DNA of 9,145 nt, taken from positions 1 through 9,145 of the forward strand of contig CAYVKB010000081.1 in assembly GCA_964451985.1 (NCBI GenBank), written 5' to 3'. Position 1 is the stretch's first letter, and each line of letters starts with the position of its first letter. The notes below the pieces were generated by a model. It was not told the origin of the DNA. It saw only the letters and a list, made by a program, of their open reading frames with translations, and ran no database searches. Both the position numbers and the translations under genes were made by a program. Below are positions 1-4,680 of this stretch, one piece after another. Origin of the DNA: GBS-DC sp964451985 (GTDB lineage Bacteria > Armatimonadota > Fimbriimonadia > Fimbriimonadales > GBS-DC).

Positions 1-70
1 CCTACTGTGTAGGGGGAACCGTAGTATCTGACCCCCTCCTTGAGGTTCCCCCTACACAGTAGGGGGAACC
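1..70. repeat. 27-bp near-perfect palindrome, one full and one edge-truncated copy
   Basis: Bases 44-55 and 59-70 are perfect 12-bp inverted arms (GGTTCCCCCTAC / GTAGGGGGAACC) around the 3-nt centre ACA. Bases 1-20 are the reverse complement of 44-63. They are therefore the right part of a second copy in the opposite orientation (centre TGT) whose left arm lies outside the window. The 23-bp stretch 21-43 separates the copies. No T-run follows either stem, so a simple intrinsic terminator is not supported. This could be a REP-like dispersed palindrome, a protein-binding site or a transcript-end hairpin of an upstream gene. The sequence structure is certain; the role is unknown. Confidence 0.8.
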
Positions 71-288
71 GAAGGGCTTGAACCAGTGCACGGTGCACCG
101 TTGAAATTCGCCATCCCATCGTGCCTAAGCTTACGCAAACTGATCGAACTCAAACACGCTGCGGTACGTCCACACGGCTTGGAAGTTATCGCGGAGCTGA
201 GAGCGTAGTTAGAAGAGCCAGATTCGACGCCCTAAGCAGTGTATTACTGCCTGAGGCGCGCCTGTTTCCTGAGGAATCGCGCTTGTGG
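71..288. other. Non-coding stretch upstream of coaD
   Basis: Together with the repeat at 1-70 this makes about 290 bases without a convincing gene. The short open frames here lack a recognisable protein or a ribosome-binding site. A 12-bp perfect palindrome (ACGGTGCACCGT) lies at 90-101, and GGCGCGCC lies at 255-262. Neither can be assigned a role. The only likely functional element is the coaD promoter at the right edge. Confidence 0.5.
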
Positions 289-296
289 GGTACACT
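289..296 (+). promoter_or_regulatory. Putative -10 element of the coaD operon (GGTACACT)
   Basis: TACACT at 291-296 is preceded by GG and ends 9 nt before the coaD ATG at 306. A transcript starting about 7 nt downstream would have almost no leader, which fits the lack of a Shine-Dalgarno before 306. No convincing -35 box is seen 16-18 nt upstream. The GG-TANAMT form recurs at the other unit starts in this window, which is the main support. Confidence 0.5.
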
Positions 297-305
297 TTCC
301 TGCTG

Positions 306-821
306 ATGGGCGAGCAGGCGCGCAAGGCGGTCTATCCAGGCAGCTTCGACCCGCCGACGCTGGGGCACGTGGATATCATCCAGCGTGCGGCGCGGTTGTT
401 TGATGAACTCGTCGTCGCCATCGCCGTGAACTCGCAAAAACAGCCGCTGTTCAGCCTTGAAGAGCGGGCACAGATGCTGTGTGAATGCTGTGGGCATCTG
501 CCGAATGTGCGCGTGGCGACCTTAGAGGGCTTGCTGGTGCAGTTCGCGCAGCAGATGGGCGCATGTGCCATCGTGCGCGGACTGCGCGCCGTATCCGACT
601 TCGAGTACGAGTTTCAGATGGCGACCATGAACCGTCAACTCGCCCCGAATGTCGATACCTGCTTCCTAATGACCCATCAGCAGTTTGCGTTCCTGTCGTC
701 ATCGATGGTAAAGGAGGTGGCGCGGCTGGGTGGCGCAGTGGATGCCTTCGTGCCTCCGAATGTCGCCTACAAACTGCGGGAGCGATTTGCCCCCAAAACG
801 GCAGGAAACCCCAACCCGTAG
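306..821 (+). CDS. coaD: Phosphopantetheine adenylyltransferase
   Basis: CoaD transfers AMP from ATP to 4'-phosphopantetheine to give dephospho-CoA, the penultimate step of cytoplasmic coenzyme A synthesis. The 171-residue product has the family's usual length. It begins with the nucleotidyltransferase signature PGSFDPPTLGH (residues 11-21, with the catalytic-type TxGH ending at His21). It continues with the conserved RGLRAVSDFEYEFQMA block (91-106) and carries SSSMVKE (131-137), the second nucleotide-binding motif. ATG 306 is chosen because homologues begin just before the PGSFD motif and a -10-like TACACT lies 9 nt upstream. An in-frame GTG at 285 adds seven residues and has a GAGGA 9 nt upstream, so it is a real alternative. 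The next gene starts 34 nt after the stop, suggesting an operon. Identity is very secure; only the start is uncertain. Confidence 0.96.
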   Translation: MGEQARKAVYPGSFDPPTLGHVDIIQRAARLFDELVVAIAVNSQKQPLFSLEERAQMLCECCGHLPNVRVATLEGLLVQFAQQMGACAIVRGLRAVSDFEYEFQMATMNRQLAPNVDTCFLMTHQQFAFLSSSMVKEVARLGGAVDAFVPPNVAYKLRERFAPKTAGNPNP

Positions 822-855
822 TCGAAACCCTATTGCACTGGGGAGGCTCTGAGCA

Positions 856-1407
856 ATGATACACACGGATGGTATGATGATTCGGAAATGGTTAAGAGAG
901 CTGGATCAGGCGTTCGAGCACGCTCGCAGCGTGGGCCCATTTGTCATCGGTTTGGACAAAGGCGAGTGTCACAACCGCGTTCAGCAGATTCTGGCGAATC
1001 TGCCGAGCGACTTTGACAAGGCGGAGCGCGTACTGCGCGAGAGCGACCGCTTGATTGGCGGTGCGCAGACCGAAGCACAGATGACCCTCGCGCAAGCCCA
1101 AGAGGAGGCGCGTCGGATTATCGAGCAGGCGCGCACCGAAGCCAGTCAAATCCTCGAGCGCGCCCATCAGGAACAGCAACGCATGCTCAGCCAGACAGAG
1201 GTGTACCAGCTCGCGCAAACGCAGGCACAGGAGATTCTGGAATCGGCGCGCGAGAAAGCGCACCAGATTCGGCAGGGGGCTGATGAGTACGCCTACGAGG
1301 TACTCAATCAGTTAGAAACCGCGCTGGCGAAGGTGATGGGCACTGTGCAGAATGGCAAGGTGCTGCTGGAAGACTACCTCAAGCAGCGCGTGGGCACAAG
1401 GCGATAG
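856..1407 (+). CDS. SepIVA/DivIVA-like coiled-coil protein
   Basis: The 183-residue product has no enzyme motif or membrane segment. Residues 1-50 are a short N-terminal region including IGLDKGECHNRV. Residues 52-140 are a long Ala/Glu/Gln/Arg-rich heptad region with repeats such as AQEEARRIIEQARTEASQIL. It ends in a conserved-looking block, GADEYAYEVLNQLETALAKV (141-160). From memory, the order of motifs (LPSDFDKAERVL, then the coiled coil, then SQTEV, then the Tyr/Leu-Glu block) resembles the C-terminal half of mycobacterial SepIVA and related DivIVA-domain proteins. Members of this family are often annotated as DivIVA or 'ATP synthase subunit b-like'. A role as a septum- or envelope-associated scaffold is inference. 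GGGGAGG at 840-846 lies 9 nt before ATG 856; an ATG at 874 is an alternative start. The gene is probably co-transcribed with coaD. Confidence 0.75.
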   Translation: MIHTDGMMIRKWLRELDQAFEHARSVGPFVIGLDKGECHNRVQQILANLPSDFDKAERVLRESDRLIGGAQTEAQMTLAQAQEEARRIIEQARTEASQILERAHQEQQRMLSQTEVYQLAQTQAQEILESAREKAHQIRQGADEYAYEVLNQLETALAKVMGTVQNGKVLLEDYLKQRVGTRR

Positions 1408-1409
1408 TG

Positions 1410-1435
1410 TAGCACGGGCGTCCCCGCCTGTGCTA
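1410..1435 (+). repeat. GC-rich 11-bp stem hairpin after the coaD operon
   Basis: TAGCACGGGCG (1410-1420) pairs with CGCCTGTGCTA (1425-1435) around a TCCC loop, with one G-T pair and ten Watson-Crick pairs. It starts 3 nt after the stop of the SepIVA-like gene and has no T-run behind it. Its layout (GTAGC, stem, CGTCC apex, CGCC) matches the hairpins at 8959-9134, although the stem bases differ in pairs. It may be a transcript-end stabiliser or a dispersed hairpin element. Confidence 0.65.
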
Positions 1436-1515
1436 AATGATTGCTACCTGTCGATATTGAGCGAATTGCCTCGCTTCACTCAGAGGTTAGATTCAACATA
1501 ACTGCGTACATCTAT

Positions 1516-1553
1516 TCCCCTCTCTCGGGTGCACAAGAGAGGGGATATTTATT
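1516..1553 (+). terminator. Intrinsic terminator, possibly bidirectional
   Basis: TCCCCTCTCT (1516-1525) pairs perfectly with AGAGAGGGGA (1536-1545) around a 10-nt loop. On the + strand it is followed by the U-rich TATTTATTT, the form expected for Rho-independent termination of the coaD operon. The hairpin also lies immediately past the patA stop on the - strand, where its tail (AATAGATG) is a poor U-tract. Termination in that direction would be weaker or factor-assisted. Confidence 0.75.
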
Positions 1554-2827
1554 TACGCCAATACCATCTGCACTAACTCACGCGCGGCGATGACCGACTC
1601 AGCGAACACCTGCAGTGCGAACTCGGCGTCCTGCTCGGTCAGAATCAGTGGCGGCTCCATACGAATCACTTTCGGGTTGTTCAGCGTGTAGGCGGCGATG
1701 ACACCGCGCTGAATCATATTGGTAATCGTGAGTTCGCCGAAGTCCGCTTCGTGGAACTCGACACCAATCATCAGCCCGCGCCCGCGCACCTCCTGCACGA
1801 AGTCGGGGTACTCGGCTTGCACCTGGCGCAGCCCGCGTATCAGCTTCTCGCCGACGCGTTGGGCGTTCTCCACCAGCCCCTCCTGCTCGATGGTCTCCAG
1901 CGTGGCGATGCCCGCGGCGCAGGCGAGTTCATTCCCGCCGAAGGTGCTGGTATGCAGCAGCGGGTTCTCACCGAACAGCTCCTCCCACAACGCCGCGCTT
2001 GCGGAGAACGAGCCGATGGGCATAATCCCGCCACCCAGCGACTTAGCAAGCGTCACGACGTCGGGCTGCACGTTGGAGTGCTCCACACCCCAGAGTTTGC
2101 CAGTGCGCCCCAGCCCCGTTTGTACCTCATCGGCGATGAGAACTGCGTTGTAGCGGTTGCACAGCTCGCGCAGGCGGGGTAGGTAATCGTCCTCAGGAAT
2201 GCGGATACCGCCCTCGCCCTGAATCGGCTCGATAATCACGCCTGCGGTCTGCCCGTCGAAGTGTGCTTCTACCGCGTCCGCGTCGCCGAAGGGCACATGC
2301 ACAAAGCCAGGCAGCAGCGGGTCGAACGGCTTACGGTACACCTCGCGCCCGCTCGCCGACAGGCTGCCCATCGTTTTCCCGTGATAGCTGCCGACCGCGC
2401 TAATCATCTTCACACGCCCAGTGGCTTTACGAGCGAGTTTAATTGCGCCCTCGACCGCCTCCGTGCCCGAATTGCAGAAAAATGTGTATTGCAAATCGCC
2501 TGGCAACACCTGCGCGAGTTTCTCGGCGAGCTTGGCTTGCGGCGCGTTGAACATAATCTTGCTCGGCATCGGCATCATATCCAGCTGGCGTTTTACGGCT
2601 TCCACCACTTTCGGGTGGCGATGCCCCAGCGCGAACATCCCGTAGCCGCCTAAGCAGTCCAGAAACTTGCGTCCCTGCGCATCCCAAATATAGCTGCCTT
2701 CGGCGTACCACTCCACGCCCAGCCCTGCGAAGCGCAGCACCTTCGCCAAACCGGGGTTCAAGTGTCGCTCCGTCAGCTCAGCAATCTCGTCGGTAAACGC
2801 TTCTGGGTTCTCAGGAAACGGTATCAT
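1553..2827 (-). CDS. patA: Putrescine aminotransferase-like class III PLP aminotransferase
   Basis: The 424-residue product is a fold-type I, class III aminotransferase. It is expected to transfer the terminal amino group of putrescine (or a related omega-amine) to 2-oxoglutarate in the cytoplasm. SGTEA at 120-124 binds the PLP phosphate, and GSYHGKTMG (146-154) follows. The cofactor-contacting Asp is D233 in LIADEVQTGLGRTGK, and the Schiff-base lysine is K262 in LAKSLGGG. Several stretches resemble E. coli YgjG/PatA more than acetylornithine aminotransferase: YRKPFDPLLPGFVHVPFG, HTSTFGGN, YPDFVQEVRGRG and TLNNPKVIRMEPPL. ArgD or another omega-transaminase remains possible. The open frame extends to 3064, but that part overlaps thiD. 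The ATG at 2827 matches the family start and has AGAGGTG 10 nt upstream. It is divergent from thiD, and no polyamine operon partner is visible. Confidence 0.87.
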   Translation of the reverse strand: MIPFPENPEAFTDEIAELTERHLNPGLAKVLRFAGLGVEWYAEGSYIWDAQGRKFLDCLGGYGMFALGHRHPKVVEAVKRQLDMMPMPSKIMFNAPQAKLAEKLAQVLPGDLQYTFFCNSGTEAVEGAIKLARKATGRVKMISAVGSYHGKTMGSLSASGREVYRKPFDPLLPGFVHVPFGDADAVEAHFDGQTAGVIIEPIQGEGGIRIPEDDYLPRLRELCNRYNAVLIADEVQTGLGRTGKLWGVEHSNVQPDVVTLAKSLGGGIMPIGSFSASAALWEELFGENPLLHTSTFGGNELACAAGIATLETIEQEGLVENAQRVGEKLIRGLRQVQAEYPDFVQEVRGRGLMIGVEFHEADFGELTITNMIQRGVIAAYTLNNPKVIRMEPPLILTEQDAEFALQVFAESVIAARELVQMVLA

Positions 2828-2852
2828 TGCCTCGTTGCACCTCTCGATGGGG

Positions 2853-2860
2853 ATTATACC
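2853..2860 (-). promoter_or_regulatory. Putative -10 element of patA (GGTATAAT)
   Basis: On the - strand, a perfect TATAAT (2858-2853) is preceded by GG and lies 25 nt before the patA ATG. That leaves room for a short leader with its ribosome-binding site at 2844-2838. It sits inside the 54-bp divergent patA-thiD gap. The 11 bases CAGCAGGTATA ending in this element also occur at the PBP1A promoter (4657-4667). No good -35 hexamer is visible. Confidence 0.6.
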
Positions 2861-2866
2861 TGCTGG

Positions 2867-2881
2867 AGGTAGAATTCGGGT
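2867..2881 (+). promoter_or_regulatory. Putative thiD promoter element, 15-nt block shared with the SDR promoter
   Basis: AGGTAGAATTCGGGT abuts the thiD ATG at 2882. It contains TAGAAT (2870-2875), which ends 6 nt before the start codon. If that is the -10, transcription starts at or next to the A of ATG and the mRNA is leaderless. An alternative reading is GGAGG (2865-2869) acting as a Shine-Dalgarno with a long 12-nt spacing. The same 15 bases occur on the - strand at 4468-4454 in front of the SDR gene. There the Shine-Dalgarno is separate, which favours the promoter reading. Confidence 0.55.
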
Positions 2882-3673
2882 ATGCACAAATCTCTTACAA
2901 TTGCCGGCTCCGATTCGGGTGGCGGCGCAGGTATTCAGGCGGATTTGAAGGCGTTCGCTGCACTGGGCGTGTACGGTACCAGCGCAATCACGGCACTCAC
3001 TGCACAAAACACCGTCGGCGTGCAGGCGGTGTATCCCGTAGAGCCTGAGTTCGTCGGGCAGCAAATCGACTCCATCATGAGCGACATCGGCACAGACGCT
3101 GCCAAGACGGGCATGTTATTCAGCGCGGCGATTATCGAGAAGGTCGCCGAGCGCGTGCGCCGATGGAACGTCGAGAAACTGGTGGTGGATCCTGTAATGG
3201 TGGCGAAAAGTGGCGACCGCCTGCTGCAGGGGGACGCCATCGACGCACTGAAACGCCTGATTCTGCCGCTGGCGTATGTAGTCACGCCGAATCTGGGTGA
3301 GGCAAGCGTGCTGGCAGGCTCCGAAGTTGGCGACAAGCCCGCGATGCAGGAAGCCGCGCGCGCTATCCACGCGCTGGGCGCGAAAATCGTGGTGGTCAAG
3401 GGTGGACACCTGACCGACTGCGCCGACGATTTAGTGTACGACGGATCCACTATGCACTGGTTGCCTGCCGAGCGTATCGACACGCCCCATACGCACGGTA
3501 CAGGCTGCACTTTCTCGGCGGCGATAGCGGCGTTCTTAGCGAAGGGCTATGCCCCGCTGGAGGCGATTGCCCGTGCGAAGGACTACCTCACCGCCGCGCT
3601 ACGCAACGCGAAAGCCGTTGGCGCAGGGCATAGCCCCGTGCATCACTTCCATCCCTATTATCCGCTGGATTAG
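2882..3673 (+). CDS. thiD: Hydroxymethylpyrimidine/phosphomethylpyrimidine kinase
   Basis: ThiD phosphorylates 4-amino-5-hydroxymethyl-2-methylpyrimidine (HMP) and then HMP-phosphate to HMP-diphosphate, the pyrimidine half of thiamine phosphate. The 263-residue length is typical. The ribokinase-fold signatures are all visible. AGSDSGGGAGIQADLK lies at 8-23, DPVMVAKSG at 103-111 and VTPNLGEA at 134-141. The VKGGH block is at 172-176. The anion-hole/catalytic motif HGTGCTFSAAIAA lies at 205-217, with Cys209. The ATG at 2882 is the natural start and follows a -10-like TAGAAT by only 6 nt. No other thiamine genes and no TPP riboswitch are seen; the 54-bp upstream gap is too short to hold one. Its stop codon overlaps the stop of the convergent SDR gene. 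Identity is secure. Bifunctionality versus a pyridoxal-kinase-like specificity is inferred from family motifs. Confidence 0.95.
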   Translation: MHKSLTIAGSDSGGGAGIQADLKAFAALGVYGTSAITALTAQNTVGVQAVYPVEPEFVGQQIDSIMSDIGTDAAKTGMLFSAAIIEKVAERVRRWNVEKLVVDPVMVAKSGDRLLQGDAIDALKRLILPLAYVVTPNLGEASVLAGSEVGDKPAMQEAARAIHALGAKIVVVKGGHLTDCADDLVYDGSTMHWLPAERIDTPHTHGTGCTFSAAIAAFLAKGYAPLEAIARAKDYLTAALRNAKAVGAGHSPVHHFHPYYPLD

Positions 3674-4443
3674 AGGTCTTCCAATGCTAGGCTCGACTCG
3701 GGCAATACCTGCCCGCCGTCCACTACTAATGTTTGCCCTGTGATATAGCCCGCCTCTTCGGAGGCGAAAAAGAGCGCGGCGTAGGCAACGTCTTCTGGCT
3801 TGCCCAGCCGTTTGAATGGAATCACAGCTTCCATTTTACGCCGATACTCCTCGCCAATCTCGCCCACACCCTCCGTAGCGATGTTTCCGGGCAGGATGGC
3901 GTTGATGGTGATTCCATACTTGGCGAGTTCAATCGCCGCCGAGTGCATAAAGCCTAACATCCCCGCTTTCGTCGCCCCGTAGTGCGCCCAGCCTGGAAAG
4001 CCCGTGATGGGTCCCGTGATGGAAGAGGTCAGCACGATTCGCCCGCGCCTAGATTGTTTGATCTGCGGTAGAAATGCCTTGATGGTGAAAAACATTCCCT
4101 TCAGGTTCACGCGATGTACAGTGTCCCAGTCAGTTTCGGTCATGGTCTCCAGAAATGCCTGTGGGTAGATGCCAGCGTTGCAGCACAGGATGTCGGCGTT
4201 GCCCAGGGTTTGAGCGATCTGCTGCGCGGCGTGTTCCATTGCGTGGAGGTCGCCCACATCCGCCTGCACAAACACTGCCTGCCCACCCGCCTCGTGAATG
4301 GTTTGCGCCACCGCTTCACCCACCGATGCGTCGATATCCAGAATCGCTATCTTCGCGCCTCGCACGGCAAACTGCTGCGTCATTGCCTTGCCGATGCCTT
4401 TCGAGCCGCCTGTAACCACTGCCACAAGCCCTGTGAAGTCCAT
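3670..4443 (-). CDS. Short-chain dehydrogenase/reductase (classical SDR, UcpA-like)
   Basis: The 257-residue product is a single-domain Rossmann oxidoreductase of the classical SDR family. The cofactor glycine motif TGGSKGIG is at 11-18 and NAG at 89-91. The catalytic triad is Ser141 (in LTSSITG), Tyr155 and Lys159 (YGATK). The C-terminal VDGG is at 241-244. Asp36 at the end of the second strand (AILDID) favours NAD(H) over NADP(H). The SSITG segment and the LPES tail recall E. coli UcpA, but the substrate cannot be read from sequence. The residue before NAG is Cys rather than the usual Asn (CCNAG). The ATG at 4443 is chosen over an upstream in-frame start. It is preceded by GGAGGG (4453-4448) at 4 nt, and the family motif begins about ten residues later. 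The gene converges on thiD with overlapping stops and is divergent from tRNA-Glu. Confidence 0.92.
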   Translation of the reverse strand: MDFTGLVAVVTGGSKGIGKAMTQQFAVRGAKIAILDIDASVGEAVAQTIHEAGGQAVFVQADVGDLHAMEHAAQQIAQTLGNADILCCNAGIYPQAFLETMTETDWDTVHRVNLKGMFFTIKAFLPQIKQSRRGRIVLTSSITGPITGFPGWAHYGATKAGMLGFMHSAAIELAKYGITINAILPGNIATEGVGEIGEEYRRKMEAVIPFKRLGKPEDVAYAALFFASEEAGYITGQTLVVDGGQVLPESSLALEDL

Positions 4444-4453
4444 TGATCCCTCC

Positions 4454-4468
4454 ACCCGAATTCTACCT
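4454..4468 (-). promoter_or_regulatory. Putative SDR promoter element, 15-nt block shared with thiD
   Basis: On the - strand the bases AGGTAGAATTCGGGT (4468-4454) are identical to those abutting the thiD start. TAGAAT (4465-4460) ends 16 nt before the SDR ATG. The predicted start of transcription near 4453 would put the Shine-Dalgarno GGAGGG at the very 5' end of the mRNA. A clear -35 at 16-18 nt is not seen. Confidence 0.55.
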
Positions 4469-4478
4469 TGAGTAGGGC

Positions 4479-4508
4479 TTGCAAAACGCAACGTATATTG
4501 GGTATACT
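4479..4508 (+). promoter_or_regulatory. tRNA-Glu promoter (TTGCAA-18-TATACT)
   Basis: TTGCAA at 4479-4484 and TATACT at 4503-4508 are separated by 18 nt, close to the sigma-70/sigma-A consensus. The -10 ends 11 nt before the mature tRNA 5' end. This is the only unit in the window with a good -35. GG again immediately precedes the -10. Confidence 0.75.
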
Positions 4509-4519
4509 CATCTCTGCGT

Positions 4520-4596
4520 GGCCCCATGGTCTAGTGGTCTAGGACGCCAGGTTTTCATCCTGGAGGACGGGGGTTCGAATCCCCCTGGGGTCACCA
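4520..4596 (+). tRNA. tRNA-Glu (anticodon UUC)
   Basis: The cloverleaf folds fully. Acceptor strand 4520-4526 (GGCCCCA) pairs with 4586-4592 (TGGGGTC), with one G-T wobble at the second pair. The anticodon stem CCAGG (4547-4551) pairs with CCTGG (4559-4563). It encloses the loop TTTTCAT with anticodon TTC at 4554-4556. The T stem GGGGG (4569-4573) pairs with CCCCC (4581-4585) around TTCGAAT. The discriminator is A4593 and the 3' CCA (4594-4596) is encoded in the DNA. The tRNA decodes GAA/GAG. It is divergent from the SDR gene and lies upstream of PBP1A, which appears to have its own promoter. Confidence 0.97.
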
Positions 4597-4661
4597 CTCT
4601 CTGTCGGACTTCCCGCTAAGAGTACAACCCCGAACTTGTAAAACCATTCACGCCCACAGCA

Positions 4662-4669
4662 GGTATACT
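4662..4669 (+). promoter_or_regulatory. Putative -10 element of the PBP operon (GGTATACT)
   Basis: TATACT (4664-4669) preceded by GG ends 11 nt before ATG 4681. There is no Shine-Dalgarno between them, so the mRNA is probably leaderless or nearly so. The only TTG-type -35 candidate, TTGTAA at 4636-4641, is 22 nt away, which is too far for a standard promoter. The bases following the -10, TTTCCTG, also follow the coaD -10. Confidence 0.55.
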
Positions 4670-4680
4670 TTCCTGTGTCA

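Noticed and set aside
1..70. CRISPR array start from the repeated 27-mer with a 23-bp spacer
   Set aside because: Only one full copy and one partial copy are visible, and they are in opposite orientation by their central bases. The repeat is an almost perfect palindrome and the spacer is unusually short. No cas gene is present.
121..306. Small open frame of 61 codons before coaD
   Set aside because: It has no ribosome-binding site or recognisable protein sequence, and it would run across the coaD promoter and into the coaD start.
870..878. GGTATGAT as a further promoter element for the SepIVA-like gene
   Set aside because: It breaks the GGTANAMT form and overlaps an internal ATG. The gene has a good Shine-Dalgarno at 840-846 and fits the coaD operon.
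2828..2881. TPP riboswitch before thiD
   Set aside because: The whole gap to the divergent gene is 54 bp, too short for the THI element, and thiD appears to be leaderless.
2828..3064. N-terminal extension of the patA reading frame
   Set aside because: It overlaps thiD in antisense, has no family similarity, and lies upstream of a TATAAT and a ribosome site that fit ATG 2827.
4596..4623. Terminator after tRNA-Glu
   Set aside because: Only a weak interrupted pairing (ACTCT with AGAGT) is seen and no T-run follows.
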